A stretch of 64,000 nucleotides of DNA from Streptomyces griseus (lineage in GTDB: Bacteria > Actinomycetota > Actinomycetes > Streptomycetales > Streptomycetaceae). This document shows positions 38,398 to 47,204 of the stretch, piece after piece. A program made the translations under genes and the position numbers. Position 1 is the stretch's first letter. The number at the start of each line of letters is the position of its first letter. The DNA is taken from contig NZ_UAVD01000008.1 in the NCBI RefSeq assembly GCF_900460065.1, forward strand, positions 49,011 to 113,010, in the 5' to 3' direction. A model generated the notes under the pieces. That model was given only the letters and a program-made list of their open reading frames with translations. It was not told the origin of the DNA and did no database searches.

Positions 38398-39072
38398 TCA
38401 CTTCTTGCGTGCGGTGGCCTTCTTGGCCGTGGTCTTGCGCGCCGTGGTCTTCTTCGCGGGCGCCTTCTTCGCCGTGGTCTTCTTGGCGGGCGCGGTCTTG
38501 CTGGCGACGGTCTTCTTGGCGGCCGTCGCGGTCTTCTTGGCCGGGGTCGCCTTCTTCGCGGCCGCGGACGCCTTCTTCGCCGTCGCGGTCGTCTTCTTCG
38601 CGGTGACCTTCTTGGCCGCGGCGGTGGTCTTCTTCGCCGGAGTCGCCTTCTTGGCGGTGGTCTTCTTCGCGGTGGCCTTCTTGGCGGCCGACTTCTTGGC
38701 GGCGGCGGCCTTCACCGTCGTACGGGCGGCGGAGGATCCGCCCGAGAGGCTGCCCTTGGGGGCCTTCTTGACGGCCACGTCGTTCTTGGGGAGCTTCTTC
38801 GAGCCGCTCACCAGGTCCTTGAACCCCTGGCCCGCGCGGAAGCGGGGCACCGAGGTCTTCTTGACCCGGACGCGCTCACCCGTCTGCGGGTTGCGGGCGT
38901 ACCGGGCGGGACGGTCGACCTTCTCGAACGAGCCGAAGCCGGTGACCGAGACACGGTCCCCGGCGACAACCGCACGGACGATCGCGTCGAGCACCGCGTC
39001 GACGGCGTCCGCGGCCTGCTGACGGCCGCCGACCTTGTCGGCAATCGCTTCTACGAGCTGCGCCTTGTTCAC
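38398..39072 (-). CDS. hupS: HU-family nucleoid protein with lysine-rich tail (HupS-type)
   Basis: A 224-residue two-part protein. Residues 1-93 form a complete HU domain (MNKAQLVEAIADKVGGRQQA, VTGFGSFEKVDRPARYARNP, SVPRFRAGQGFKDLV). The remaining 130 residues are a histone-H1-like tail of AKK, KKTT and KKAT repeats. In Streptomyces HupS has this design and compacts spore chromosomes; mycobacterial HupB is similar. The DNA of the tail is a low-complexity micro-repeat. The AT-rich stretch 39090-39180 upstream should carry the promoter. Confidence 0.93.
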   Translation of the reverse strand: MNKAQLVEAIADKVGGRQQAADAVDAVLDAIVRAVVAGDRVSVTGFGSFEKVDRPARYARNPQTGERVRVKKTSVPRFRAGQGFKDLVSGSKKLPKNDVAVKKAPKGSLSGGSSAARTTVKAAAAKKSAAKKATAKKTTAKKATPAKKTTAAAKKVTAKKTTATAKKASAAAKKATPAKKTATAAKKTVASKTAPAKKTTAKKAPAKKTTARKTTAKKATARKK

Positions 39073-39214
39073 GTCTTCCCCTTCGGAGACATTGCCAGAA
39101 CGAAAGTGTTCAAGCTTTTTCGCACGTTAGGCAGATATATACCGCAAATCAAACACGAAACGGGCTAATCACCCTAGTGCCGCAACGAAGTCGACCGATG
39201 CGCAGTTCCACGTG

Positions 39215-39442
39215 TCAGTCACCTTCGGGGAATCGGCCCTCATCGAGGTCCTTCATCATCCGGTCCAGACGCCTTGCCGCGTCCGGGAGATCGTGCTTCG
39301 CCGCGGCCGTGACGACCAGCAGCTTCCGGGTCAGCGCCATCCGTACGCTCTCCGGGACTTGCAGTGCACGCACCTTCGCGTGCGCTTCCTTCAATCGGTC
39401 GGCGACGTGGCCATAGAGCTTGAGTTGGCTGTCGCGTTCCAT
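39215..39442 (-). CDS. small conserved helical protein of unknown function
   Basis: A 75-residue, highly charged, all-helical protein (begins MERDSQLKLYGHVADRLKEA). No transmembrane segment or cysteine is visible. It probably has orthologues between hupS and leuD in other Streptomyces. The ATG at 39442 is chosen over a longer arginine-rich frame. Function unknown. Confidence 0.65.
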   Translation of the reverse strand: MERDSQLKLYGHVADRLKEAHAKVRALQVPESVRMALTRKLLVVTAAAKHDLPDAARRLDRMMKDLDEGRFPEGD

Positions 39443-39496
39443 GCACCGATTGTGCCATCTGGGGCGAGTTGTCGCCCGACGGGGTCTCAACAAGCG

Positions 39497-39530
39497 ACTG
39501 CGCCCCCTGCCGGGAGGCAGGGGGCGCAGT
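39497..39530 (-). terminator. terminator downstream of leuD
   Basis: A perfect 15-bp stem (39497-39511 with 39516-39530) and GGGA loop follows the leuD stop. Confidence 0.85.
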
Positions 39531-39546
39531 CCTGGAAAAGCGCTGC

Positions 39547-40140
39547 TCAGGCCGCAATGGTACGCGGCTTGAAGGCGGGCCTGGCCGCCTCGTACGCGGC
39601 GATGTCCGCTTCGTTCTGAAGGGTGAGGCTGATGTCGTCGAGCCCGTTGAGCAGGCGCCAGCGGGCGTTCTCGTCGAGCTCGAAGTCGGCGGTGATGCCC
39701 TCGGCCCGGACCTGGCGCGCCTCCAGGTCGACCGTCACCTCGGCGGTCGGGTCGGCCTCCGACAGCTCCCAGAGCGCGTCGACGACGCTCTGCTCCAGGA
39801 CCACGGTGAGCAGCCCGTTCTTCAGCGAGTTGCCGCGGAAGATGTCGGCGAAGCGGGAGGAGATCACGGCCTTGAAGCCGTAGTTCTGGAGGGCCCAGAC
39901 CGCGTGTTCGCGGGAGGAGCCGGTACCGAAGTCGGGGCCGGCGACCAGGACCGAGGCGCCCTGGCGCTCGGGGCGGTTGAGGACGAAGTTCTCGTCCTTG
40001 CGCCAGGCTTCGAAGAGGCCGTCCTCGAACCCGTCGCGGGTGACCTTCTTCAGCCAGTGGGCGGGGATGATCTGGTCCGTGTCGACGTTGCTGCGGCGCA
40101 GCGGAACGGCTCGGCCGGTGTGCGTGGTGAAGGCTTCCAT
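39547..40140 (-). CDS. leuD: 3-isopropylmalate dehydratase small subunit LeuD
   Basis: A 197-residue LeuD that pairs with LeuC to isomerise 2-isopropylmalate to 3-isopropylmalate in leucine synthesis. It has [20 protein letters not shown], the swivelling-domain motif [18 protein letters not shown] and [17 protein letters not shown]. The ATG at 40140 is 2 bases after the leuC stop, so the two are tightly coupled. Confidence 0.97.
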   Translation of the reverse strand: MEAFTTHTGRAVPLRRSNVDTDQIIPAHWLKKVTRDGFEDGLFEAWRKDENFVLNRPERQGASVLVAGPDFGTGSSREHAVWALQNYGFKAVISSRFADIFRGNSLKNGLLTVVLEQSVVDALWELSEADPTAEVTVDLEARQVRAEGITADFELDENARWRLLNGLDDISLTLQNEADIAAYEAARPAFKPRTIAA

Positions 40141-40142
40141 GG

Positions 40143-41570
40143 CTATCGGACTCCGGCGGGGGTACGGGTGTCGGACAGGTCGGCGGGCGAGGCCAGATGG
40201 CCCAGCACGGCGGTGGCGGCGGCGACCTGGGGCGAGACCAGATGGGTGCGGCCGCCCTTGCCCTGCCGGCCCTCGAAGTTGCGGTTCGAGGTGGAGGCGG
40301 AGCGCTCGCCGGGGGCCAGCTGGTCGGGGTTCATGCCCAGGCACATCGAGCAACCCGCGTGCCGCCATTCGGCGCCGGCCTCGGTGAAGACCTTGTCCAG
40401 GCCCTCGGCGACGGCCTGGAGCGCCACCCGGACGGAGCCGGGGACGATCAGCATCCGTACGCCGTCGGCGACTTTGCGGCCGTCCAGGACGGCGGCCGCG
40501 TTGCGCAGGTCCTCGATGCGGCCGTTGGTGCACGAACCTACGAAGACGGTGTCGACGTTGATGTCGCGCAGCGCCTGTCCGGCGGTCAACCCCATGTACT
40601 CCAGGGCCTTTTCGGCAGCGAAGCGCTCCGAGGCGTCCTCGTACGAAGCCGGGTCGGGGACGTTGGCCGACAGGGGGGCGCCCTGGCCGGGGTTGGTGCC
40701 CCAGGTGACGAACGGGGCCAGTTCGGCGGCGTCGATGACGACCTCGGCGTCGAACACGGCGTCGTCGTCGGAGCGCAAGGTCTTCCAGTACGCGACGGCG
40801 GCGTCCCAGTCCTCGCCCCGGGGGGCGTGGTCGCGGCCCTCCAGGTAGTCGAAGGTGGTGGCGTCCGGGGCGATCATGCCCGCGCGGGCGCCGGCCTCGA
40901 TCGACATGTTGCAGATGGTCATCCGGGCCTCCATCGAGAGCTTCTCGATGGCGGAGCCGCGGTATTCGAGGATGTAGCCCTGGCCGCCGCCGGTGCCGAT
41001 CCGGGCGATGATCGCCAGGATCAGGTCCTTCGCGGTGACCTCGTCGGGCAGTTCGCCCTCGACCGTGATGGCCATGGTCTTCGGACGGGCCAGCGGCAGC
41101 GTCTGGGTGGCGAGGACGTGCTCCACCTGGCTGGTGCCGATGCCGAACGCCAGCGCGCCGAACGCGCCGTGCGTGGAGGTGTGGGAGTCGCCGCAGACCA
41201 CGGTGGTGCCGGGCTGGGTCAGCCCCAGCTGCGGGCCGACCACGTGCACCACGCCCTGCTCGACGTCGCCCAGCGGGTGCAGCCGGACGCCGAAGTCCGC
41301 GCAGTTCTTGCGCAGGGTCTCCAGCTGGGCGCGGGAGACCGGGTCGGCGATCGGCTTGTCGATGTCGAGGGTCGGGGTGTTGTGGTCCTCGGTGGCGATG
41401 GTGAGGTCGAGGCGTCGTACCGGGCGTCCGGCCTGGCGCAGCCCGTCGAAGGCCTGCGGGCTGGTCACCTCGTGCAGCAGGTGCAGATCGATGAAGAGAA
41501 GGTCGGGCTCGCCCTCCGCGCGCCGGACGACATGGTCGTCCCAGACCTTCTCCGCGAGTGTCCTACCCAT
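40143..41570 (-). CDS. leuC: 3-isopropylmalate dehydratase large subunit LeuC
   Basis: A 475-residue aconitase-type catalytic subunit with a [4Fe-4S] cluster. Cluster ligands are the cysteine of VGSCTNG (near 345) and the pair in [14 protein letters not shown] (near 405). [21 protein letters not shown] is the substrate-site signature. The ATG at 41570 has GGAGGG upstream. It diverges from ndgR; in Streptomyces NdgR regulates leuCD. Confidence 0.97.
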   Translation of the reverse strand: MGRTLAEKVWDDHVVRRAEGEPDLLFIDLHLLHEVTSPQAFDGLRQAGRPVRRLDLTIATEDHNTPTLDIDKPIADPVSRAQLETLRKNCADFGVRLHPLGDVEQGVVHVVGPQLGLTQPGTTVVCGDSHTSTHGAFGALAFGIGTSQVEHVLATQTLPLARPKTMAITVEGELPDEVTAKDLILAIIARIGTGGGQGYILEYRGSAIEKLSMEARMTICNMSIEAGARAGMIAPDATTFDYLEGRDHAPRGEDWDAAVAYWKTLRSDDDAVFDAEVVIDAAELAPFVTWGTNPGQGAPLSANVPDPASYEDASERFAAEKALEYMGLTAGQALRDINVDTVFVGSCTNGRIEDLRNAAAVLDGRKVADGVRMLIVPGSVRVALQAVAEGLDKVFTEAGAEWRHAGCSMCLGMNPDQLAPGERSASTSNRNFEGRQGKGGRTHLVSPQVAAATAVLGHLASPADLSDTRTPAGVR

Positions 41571-41688
41571 CGCTTTCCCTCCGGCCGGCGTCTTCGCCGG
41601 CCCAACTAGAGATTCGGTGTGCCTCCGTCCGGACCCCCGTGCGGGGCGGTGGCTACGAGCCGTTGTGCGGCCGCCCCCACAGGTTCGC

Positions 41689-41705
41689 AACTTCCGCCGG
41701 AAATT
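41689..41705. promoter_or_regulatory. palindrome in the leuC-ndgR intergenic region
   Basis: AACTTCCG-C-CGGAAATT is a 17-base imperfect palindrome with one mismatched pair, placed 40 bases before the ndgR ATG and about 120 bases before the leuC ATG. It is a candidate operator for the IclR-type regulator NdgR acting on both genes. No site was verified. Confidence 0.4.
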
Positions 41706-41744
41706 GAACTTGCGTTTCACAGAGTGAGACGGGAGTATCGTCGT

Positions 41745-42461
41745 ATGGACAACTCTAGCGGCGTCGGCGTTCTCGACAAGGCAGCTCTGGTATTGAGCGC
41801 CCTGGAGTCCGGTCCGGCCACCCTCGCCGGGCTGGTCGCGGCGACCGGGCTCGCACGGCCCACGGCCCACCGACTGGCCGTGGCACTGGAACACCACCGG
41901 ATGGTGGCGAGGGACATGCAGGGCCGGTTCATTCTCGGCCCCCGGCTGTCGGAACTGGCAGCCGCGGCGGGCGAGGACCGCCTGCTGGCCACGGCCGGAC
42001 CGGTGCTCACCCACCTGCGCGACATCACCGGCGAGAGCGCGCAGCTCTACCGCCGGCAGGGCGACATGCGCATCTGCGTGGCGGCGGCGGAGCGGCTGTC
42101 GGGGCTCCGGGACACGGTGCCGGTCGGCTCGACCCTCACGATGAAGGCGGGTTCCTCCGCCCAGATCCTGATGGCCTGGGAGGAGCCGGAGCGCCTGCAC
42201 CGGGGGCTCCAGGGCGCCAGGTTCACGGCGACGGCGCTCTCCGGCGTACGGCGGCGGGGCTGGGCCCAGTCGATCGGCGAGCGGGAGCCGGGGGTCGCCT
42301 CGGTCTCGGCGCCGGTGCGCGGTCCGTCGAACCGGGTGGTCGCCGCGGTCTCGGTCTCCGGGCCGATCGAGCGGCTGACCCGTCACCCGGGCCGGATGCA
42401 CGCCCAGGCGGTCATCGACTCGGCGGCGCGGCTGAGCGAGGCCCTGCGCCGCACGGGCTGA
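41745..42461 (+). CDS. ndgR: IclR-family regulator NdgR
   Basis: A 238-residue IclR-type regulator. The winged helix is [20 protein letters not shown], then [20 protein letters not shown]. The ligand-binding domain follows ([34 protein letters not shown]). It matches NdgR of S. coelicolor, which controls leucine and other amino-acid genes and affects antibiotic production. The position divergent from leuCD is the conserved one. The ATG at 41745 gives [15 protein letters not shown], as in orthologues. A terminator follows at 42501. Confidence 0.92.
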   Translation: MDNSSGVGVLDKAALVLSALESGPATLAGLVAATGLARPTAHRLAVALEHHRMVARDMQGRFILGPRLSELAAAAGEDRLLATAGPVLTHLRDITGESAQLYRRQGDMRICVAAAERLSGLRDTVPVGSTLTMKAGSSAQILMAWEEPERLHRGLQGARFTATALSGVRRRGWAQSIGEREPGVASVSAPVRGPSNRVVAAVSVSGPIERLTRHPGRMHAQAVIDSAARLSEALRRTG

Positions 42462-42500
42462 CGCCGCACACCACTCTTCCCCCTGACCGGACTTCCCGAA

Positions 42501-42530
42501 GGCCGCCCCAGCGTCGTGGCGGCCCTTTTC
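42501..42530 (+). terminator. terminator downstream of ndgR
   Basis: GGCCGCC (42501-42507) pairs with GGCGGCC (42518-42524) and is followed by CTTTTCCTTTCC, a usable T-rich tail on the plus strand. Confidence 0.75.
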
Positions 42531-42603
42531 CTTTCCCCGGTGGGCGCCAACCACGGTGCCGGACGGGCGACTTGGCGCGGGGCGGCCGGCCCCGGAGAAG
42601 CGC

Positions 42604-42633
42604 GAAGGCCCTCCGCCGAAGCGAAGGGCCTTC
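42604..42633 (-). terminator. hairpin downstream of the tRNA cluster
   Basis: GAAGGCCCT (42604-42612) pairs with AGGGCCTTC (42625-42633). It lies just after the last tRNA-Glu in the direction of transcription. Confidence 0.6.
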
Positions 42634-42649
42634 CCGTACTGCTCTGTTG

Positions 42650-42722
42650 TACCCCCGACCGGATTCGAACCGGCGCTACTGCCGTGAGAGGGCAGCGTGC
42701 TAGGCCGCTACACAACGGGGGC
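42650..42722 (-). tRNA. tRNA-Glu (CTC anticodon), copy 3 in transcription order
   Basis: A 73-nucleotide cloverleaf. The acceptor GCCCCCG pairs with CGGGGGT, the anticodon loop CTCTCAC shows anticodon CTC, and the T-arm GGTTCGAATCC is intact. It is the promoter-distal gene of the cluster. The CCA end is not encoded. Confidence 0.97.
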
Positions 42723-42742
42723 GCGTTTACTGCTGACTTGCG

Positions 42743-42814
42743 CTGGGCTACCAGGACTCGAACCTAGAATGACGGTACCAGAAACCGTAGTGTTGCCAAT
42801 TACACCATAGCCCA
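42743..42814 (-). tRNA. tRNA-Gln (CTG anticodon), copy 2
   Basis: A 72-nucleotide cloverleaf. The acceptor TGGGCTA pairs with TAGCCCA plus discriminator G, the anticodon loop TTCTGGT shows CTG, and the T-arm GGTTCGAGTCC is intact. Its mature sequence appears identical to the copy at 43073-43144. Confidence 0.97.
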
Positions 42815-42826
42815 TGGTGTGACAAG

Positions 42827-42899
42827 TACCCCCGACCGGATTCGAACCGGCGCTACTGCCGTGAGAGGGCAGCGTGCTAGGCCGCTACACAACGGGGGC
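42827..42899 (-). tRNA. tRNA-Glu (CTC anticodon), copy 2
   Basis: The same 73-nucleotide sequence as the other two tRNA-Glu genes, with anticodon CTC, separated by 12 bases from the following tRNA-Gln. Confidence 0.97.
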
Positions 42900-42961
42900 C
42901 CTAGCGATCCTGCATCGAGAGCGATGGGTGCGACCCATGATGTTCTCGCGGGAAGGATCTG

Positions 42962-43034
42962 TACCCCCGACCGGATTCGAACCGGCGCTACTGCCGTGAG
43001 AGGGCAGCGTGCTAGGCCGCTACACAACGGGGGC
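42962..43034 (-). tRNA. tRNA-Glu (CTC anticodon), copy 1
   Basis: A 73-nucleotide cloverleaf identical to the other tRNA-Glu copies (anticodon CTC). A 62-base spacer separates it from the next tRNA-Glu. Confidence 0.97.
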
Positions 43035-43072
43035 TTGTCCTGCTGATCGTGCTCGTACTGCTTGGTCTTGCG

Positions 43073-43144
43073 CTGGGCTACCAGGACTCGAACCTAGAAT
43101 GACGGTACCAGAAACCGTAGTGTTGCCAATTACACCATAGCCCA
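43073..43144 (-). tRNA. tRNA-Gln (CTG anticodon), copy 1
   Basis: A 72-nucleotide cloverleaf with anticodon CTG and discriminator G. It is the first gene of the five-tRNA cluster in transcription order. Confidence 0.97.
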
Positions 43145-43232
43145 CTGAAATGCAACCCCTGGTGGGGGCTTCATCTCTGTCTGCGCTTCCCGGCCGGATC
43201 TTTCGGCCCGCTCGGGCGGCGCAGAAAGAACA

Positions 43233-43961
43233 TTACCCGAAGGTGTCCGGCGCTCCAAAACGGGTATCCCCCGCCAACAGGCCGGGGAGCTGGTCGAGCC
43301 CGGTGATCGTCACGAGGTCCGGCCTCCCGCCCCGGCCCCGCCGGTCGAGCCAGATGCCGGTCAGCCCGGCGGCGACGGCGCCCGCGGCGTCGACGTCGGG
43401 CTCGTTGCCCACGTACGCCACCTCGTGCGGCTCCAGCGCGAGCGTCTCGCAGGCCGCGTGGAAGGCGCCCGCCTCCGGCTTGGAGATGCCGAGTTCCACG
43501 GCGCAGACCATCGACTCGAACCGGTCGCGGACGCCGAGCGCGGTGAGCTTGTGGTGCTGGTGGTCGGTGTTGGCGTTGGACAGGATCCCGTGCCGGTAGT
43601 CGTGGGCCAGCAGGTCGAGTACGGGCAGGACGTCCGGGAAGAGTGCCCAGGCGGCCTCGTAGTGGGCGGCGTGACGCCCGAACCACGCCTCGGCCTCGGC
43701 GTCCTCCAGATCGCGGGAGAGGAACTCGCGCACCCGGTCCCGCCGCTGCCCGCGGAAGTCGGTCTCGCCGGCGATCATGCGGGTCCAGTGGCGGACGCTC
43801 AGCGCCTTCCAGGCGTCGAGGGCCACGTCCACCGAGGCGTACGCCTCGGGCAGCCCCTCGCGCTCCAGGTGCCGGCGCATGCCGACGCGGTCGGCGTTCG
43901 CGTAGTCGAAGATCGTGTCGTCGATGTCCCAGAGCACGGCGCGGATCGGCATGGAGCTCAC
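43233..43961 (-). CDS. HAD-superfamily hydrolase
   Basis: A 242-residue haloacid dehalogenase-type phosphatase. Motif I is LWDIDDTIFDY (nucleophile Asp12, acid/base Asp14), motif II GILSNANTD, motif III the lysine in ELGISKPEAGAFH, and motif IV VGNEPDVDAAGA. The cap is helical (type I), so small phosphorylated metabolites are likely substrates; the actual one is unknown. A GTG at 43961 and an ATG at 43952 are both possible starts. It lies between the tRNA cluster and gltX and is separated from gltX by a terminator. Confidence 0.88.
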   Translation of the reverse strand: MSSMPIRAVLWDIDDTIFDYANADRVGMRRHLEREGLPEAYASVDVALDAWKALSVRHWTRMIAGETDFRGQRRDRVREFLSRDLEDAEAEAWFGRHAAHYEAAWALFPDVLPVLDLLAHDYRHGILSNANTDHQHHKLTALGVRDRFESMVCAVELGISKPEAGAFHAACETLALEPHEVAYVGNEPDVDAAGAVAAGLTGIWLDRRGRGGRPDLVTITGLDQLPGLLAGDTRFGAPDTFG

Positions 43962-43996
43962 GGTAGCCGCGCGGTGGCGCCCGGGGAGGCGGAAAG

Positions 43997-44036
43997 CCGA
44001 GGAGGGCCGCGGCCGGTCGGTCGCGGCCCTCCTCGG
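43997..44036 (-). terminator. terminator downstream of gltX
   Basis: A perfect 15-bp stem (43997-44011 with 44022-44036) with a 10-base loop follows the gltX stop, ahead of the HAD gene on the same strand. Confidence 0.8.
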
Positions 44037-44051
44037 GGGGCGTCGTGTCGT

Positions 44052-45566
44052 CTACGCGGTCAGCTTGGCCAGCGCCGCGTCCACGCGGGCCAGGCTCCTG
44101 TCCCGGCCCAGGATCTCCAGGGACTCGAAGAGCGGCAGGCCCACCGTGCGGCCGGTGACGGCGACGCGGACCGGGGCCTGCGCCTTGCCGAGCTTGAGGC
44201 CGTGGGCCTCACCGGCGGTGAGGACGGCGTTCTTCAGCGACTCCGGGTCGCTCCAGTCGGCCGCCTCCAGGTTGGCGCGGGCGGTGGTGAGCAGGGCCAC
44301 CGGGTCGCCCTTCATCGCCTTGGTCCAGGACGCCTCGTCCTCCACCGGCTCGTCGAGGAAGAGGAAGTCGACGTTGTCGGTGATGTCGGAGAGCACCGTG
44401 ACCCGGGTCTGGGCGTACGGGGCGATCCGGGTCCACTTCTCCGCGTCGAAGGCCTCGGGGGCCCAGGGCGCGAAGGGGGCCTTCAGCCAGGGGCCGCAGG
44501 CCTCGGTGAAGGTCTTCACGTCGAGCATGCGGATGTGCTCGGCGTTGATGTGCTCGCACTTCTTGAGGTCGAAGCGGGCCGGGTTGGCGTTGACGTCCTT
44601 GATGTCGAACGCGGCGACCAGCTCGTCCATCGAGAAGATGTCGCGGTCCTCGGCGATCGACCAGCCGAGCAGCGAGAGGTAGTTCAGCAGGCCCTCGGGG
44701 AGGAAACCGCGCTCCCGGTAGAGGTTGAGGGAGGCCTGCGGGTCGCGCTTGGAGAGCTTCTTGTTGCCCTCGCCCATGACGTACGGCAGGTGGCCGAAGG
44801 CCGGGGTGTCCTTGGCGATGCCCAGCTCGATGAGCGCCCGGTACAGGGCGATCTGGCGCGGGGTGGAGGAGAGCAGGTCCTCGCCGCGCAGGACGTGGGT
44901 GATCTCCATCAGGGCGTCGTCGACCGGGTTGACCAACGTGTAGAGCGGGGCCCCGTTGGCACGGACGATGCCGTAGTCGGGGACGTTCTCCGGCTGGACG
45001 GTGATCTCGCCGCGGACCAGGTCGGTGAAGGTGATGGCCTCGTCGGGCATCCGGAAGCGGACGATCGAGGTGCGGCCCTCGGCCTCGTACGCGGCCTTCT
45101 GCTCGGCGGTGAGGTCGCGGCAGTGGCCGTCGTAGCCGGACGGCTTCCCGGCGGCGCGGGCGGCGTCGCGGCGGGTGTCCAGCTCCTCGGTGGTGCAGTA
45201 GCAGGGGTAGGCGTACCCGGCGGCGAGGAGCTTCTCGGCGACGTCCTTGTACAGGTCCATCCGCTGCGACTGGCGGTAGGGGGCGTGCGGGCCGCCGATC
45301 TCGGGGCCCTCGTCCCAGTCCAGGCCGAGCCAGCGCATCGAGTCGAGCAGCTGCTGGTAGGACTCCTCGGAGTCGCGCGCGGCGTCGGTGTCCTCGATCC
45401 GGAAGACCAGGGTGCCCTGGTGGTGCCGGGCGAAGGCCCAGTTGAACAGGGCCGTGCGGACCAGGCCCACGTGGGGGTTGCCGGTCGGGGAGGGACAGAA
45501 ACGGACGCGATGGGGCCTCCCCTGGTCGAGCGAAGCCGAGAGCTTGGGGAAAGGTGCGTTAGCCAC
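44052..45566 (-). CDS. gltX: glutamyl-tRNA synthetase GltX
   Basis: A 504-residue class I synthetase that loads glutamate onto tRNA. The HIGH-type motif is [20 protein letters not shown] and the KMSKS-type motif is NKKLSKRDP, near residue 272. [15 protein letters not shown] marks the zinc-region equivalent. Streptomyces lack GlnRS, so this enzyme is expected to charge both tRNA-Glu and tRNA-Gln, the latter being corrected by GatCAB. The GTG at 45566 overlaps the 3' end of the FAH-family gene by 8 bases, suggesting coupling. Confidence 0.96.
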   Translation of the reverse strand: MANAPFPKLSASLDQGRPHRVRFCPSPTGNPHVGLVRTALFNWAFARHHQGTLVFRIEDTDAARDSEESYQQLLDSMRWLGLDWDEGPEIGGPHAPYRQSQRMDLYKDVAEKLLAAGYAYPCYCTTEELDTRRDAARAAGKPSGYDGHCRDLTAEQKAAYEAEGRTSIVRFRMPDEAITFTDLVRGEITVQPENVPDYGIVRANGAPLYTLVNPVDDALMEITHVLRGEDLLSSTPRQIALYRALIELGIAKDTPAFGHLPYVMGEGNKKLSKRDPQASLNLYRERGFLPEGLLNYLSLLGWSIAEDRDIFSMDELVAAFDIKDVNANPARFDLKKCEHINAEHIRMLDVKTFTEACGPWLKAPFAPWAPEAFDAEKWTRIAPYAQTRVTVLSDITDNVDFLFLDEPVEDEASWTKAMKGDPVALLTTARANLEAADWSDPESLKNAVLTAGEAHGLKLGKAQAPVRVAVTGRTVGLPLFESLEILGRDRSLARVDAALAKLTA

Positions 45567-46344
45567 GCTTGATCACCTTGTTGGTGAGAGTGCCGATGCC
45601 TTCGATGGTGACGGCGACCTCGTCGCCGACGTGCAGGGGGCCGACCCCCGCGGGGGTGCCCGTGAGGATCACATCGCCCGGGAGCAGCGTCATGGCCTCC
45701 GTGATGTGGACGACCAGGTCCTCGATGGAGCGGACCATGTCGCTCGTGCGGCCGAGCTGGCGCTGCTCGCCGTTGACCGTCGCCTGGATGGTGAGGTCGT
45801 GGGGGTCCACGTCGGTCTCCACCCAGGGGCCCAGCGGGCAGGAGGTGTCGAAGCCCTTGGCGCGGGCCCACTGCTTCTCCCGCTGCTGCACGTCGCGGGC
45901 GGTGACGTCGTTGGCGCAGGTGTAGCCGAGGATGACGTCCCCGACCCGCTCACGGGGGACCTCGCGGCACATGCGGCCGATGACCACGGCCAGCTCGGCC
46001 TCGTGGTGCAGCTCGTTGGAGAAGGAGGGGTACTCGATCGCGTCGCCGGAGCCGATCACCGAGGTGGTGGGCTTGAAGAAGGTGATCGGCGCGTCGGGGA
46101 CCTCGTGGCCGAGTTCGGCGGCGTGCTCCGCGTAGTTGCGGCCGATGGCCACGACCTTGTTCGGGAGCACGGGGGGCAGCAGCCGGACCTTGTTCAGCGG
46201 GACCTTGGTGCCCGAGAGCTCGAAGTCGGCGTACGGAATGCCCTTGATGATGTCGAGGACGAGGTCACCGGATTCCACGGTGCCCTGTCCCTCGACGGCG
46301 CCGAAGGCGACATTGCCGTCGATGGAGAACCTGGCGATGCGCAC
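45559..46344 (-). CDS. fumarylacetoacetate hydrolase (FAH) family protein
   Basis: A 261-residue FAH-fold enzyme. Family marks are [20 protein letters not shown], the metal ligands in [42 protein letters not shown] and [18 protein letters not shown]. Members hydrolyse C-C bonds, decarboxylate oxaloacetate or isomerise catechol-pathway acids; the substrate here cannot be told. It lies directly upstream of gltX, which overlaps its end. Confidence 0.9.
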   Translation of the reverse strand: MRIARFSIDGNVAFGAVEGQGTVESGDLVLDIIKGIPYADFELSGTKVPLNKVRLLPPVLPNKVVAIGRNYAEHAAELGHEVPDAPITFFKPTTSVIGSGDAIEYPSFSNELHHEAELAVVIGRMCREVPRERVGDVILGYTCANDVTARDVQQREKQWARAKGFDTSCPLGPWVETDVDPHDLTIQATVNGEQRQLGRTSDMVRSIEDLVVHITEAMTLLPGDVILTGTPAGVGPLHVGDEVAVTIEGIGTLTNKVIKRG

Positions 46345-46437
46345 GGGATGCTGTCGCCCCTCACTTGCTGGCTGACTGAAGACTGACGCTCCAGGCTAAC
46401 GCCGATGAGGGGCTCCGCCTCGCCGATCGCGGAGCGG

Positions 46438-46620
46438 CTAGCGGGCCGCCGCGACCGGGGCTTCCATGAGGATGGTGCGGCGCGGGTTGGCGGTGACGTT
46501 GGGCAGCTCGGCGGCGTGCTCCGGCAGGAACGGCGTCTGCAGGGCTTCGGCGTCCTTGAGGTGCGCCAGCGTGGTGCGCCGGGGGTTGGCAATGTTGCGG
46601 ACCATCGTCGTCGTCTTCAT
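46438..46620 (-). CDS. 60-residue protein with duplicated ANPRRT motif, unknown
   Basis: A short frame with strong coding character: nearly every third position is G or C, although the flanking DNA to the right is AT-rich. The protein begins MKTTTMVRNIANPRRTTL. ANPRRT occurs twice, at residues 11-16 and 44-49, each preceded by an Asn (9 and 41) and followed by a short hydrophobic stretch. The middle reads LPEHAAELPNV. There is no signal peptide or cysteine. I do not recognise a family; a peptide precursor or small regulatory protein is possible. The ribosome binding site is weak. Confidence 0.6.
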   Translation of the reverse strand: MKTTTMVRNIANPRRTTLAHLKDAEALQTPFLPEHAAELPNVTANPRRTILMEAPVAAAR

Positions 46621-47204
46621 CTGTCGTCAGGACCCTGTCGGTGAGGGCGTCGCTCGTCGCGTCGCCGGCTTGTCGGATACGCCATCCCTGTAAAGCGTCA
46701 GGCTAAACATCCGATTCCCCACCGAAGCCGGGATGAGGCGACGATCATCATGTGAGTTTGCTCACGAACTTATAGACAATTGGCCCAATCCAGACAGTTG
46801 ACCATGGTCCAGAAAACGGACAATGCACCACTGAATCCACCATTCCGCTCCTGATCATCGCGTCTGGGACACGCTCCACCCCCAGACGAGTCCTCCGCAA
46901 TAGTCCGCTTTACCCATGATCACCCTCCACTGCTTGTCACCCGGCCATCACAACGTGTCACGCAGGTCACAGCCCGGTACGCGGCCCTTGTTGGAGATCC
47001 TGCACTGTGCTGGAATTCCACGCACCGCCGCGGGTTTCAGGCCGGCGCGCAGGGGCGCAACGCAGCGCCGAGTGGCGGCGGGAGGGGGAAGTACGCCGGT
47101 CACTCACACGACCACCCATGGGGCGCGTCCAGCGCCCCACGACGCCGACACCGTTCTTGTCCGCACACGCGGGCGGGACGCCTGGTCCAGAGGTTGCGAC
47201 GCTA
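46621..47204. promoter_or_regulatory. AT-rich divergent promoter region of the first conservon
   Basis: This 584-base gap separates the 60-residue gene from cvnA1. Bases 46690-46920 are much AT-richer than the chromosome average and contain the CRP-like palindrome at 46752-46765. The right part, 47007-47204, is an open frame in phase with cvnA1, but I place the start at 47205. No RNA gene is seen. Confidence 0.55.
46752..46765. promoter_or_regulatory. CRP-like palindrome
   Basis: GTGAG-TTTG-CTCAC is a perfect 5-bp inverted repeat. It differs at one position from the Streptomyces Crp consensus GTG-N6-GNCAC as I recall it, and with the preceding T it also fits TGTGA-N6-TCAC. It lies about 130 bases upstream of the small minus-strand gene and 440 bases upstream of cvnA1. 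Confidence 0.4.

Noticed and set aside
42819..43046. Plus-strand frame with repeated [22 protein letters not shown] peptides
   Set aside because: It is the translation of the complementary strand of the tRNA-Glu genes, a well-known spurious protein. The repeats are the tRNA copies.
42650..43144. Repeated blocks as a CRISPR-like or mobile repeat array
   Set aside because: The repeats are complete tRNA-Glu and tRNA-Gln genes with cloverleaf folding. No attachment-site duplication or integrase is seen nearby.
46690..46920. AT-rich island as a horizontally acquired fragment
   Set aside because: It contains no gene or repeat boundary and fits a promoter region between divergent genes. Base composition alone is not enough.
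47007..47204. N-terminal extension of cvnA1
   Set aside because: The frame is open but passes through a transition zone with poor ribosome binding sites; the GTG at 47205 with AGAGG upstream and the remembered N-terminus of relatives fit better.
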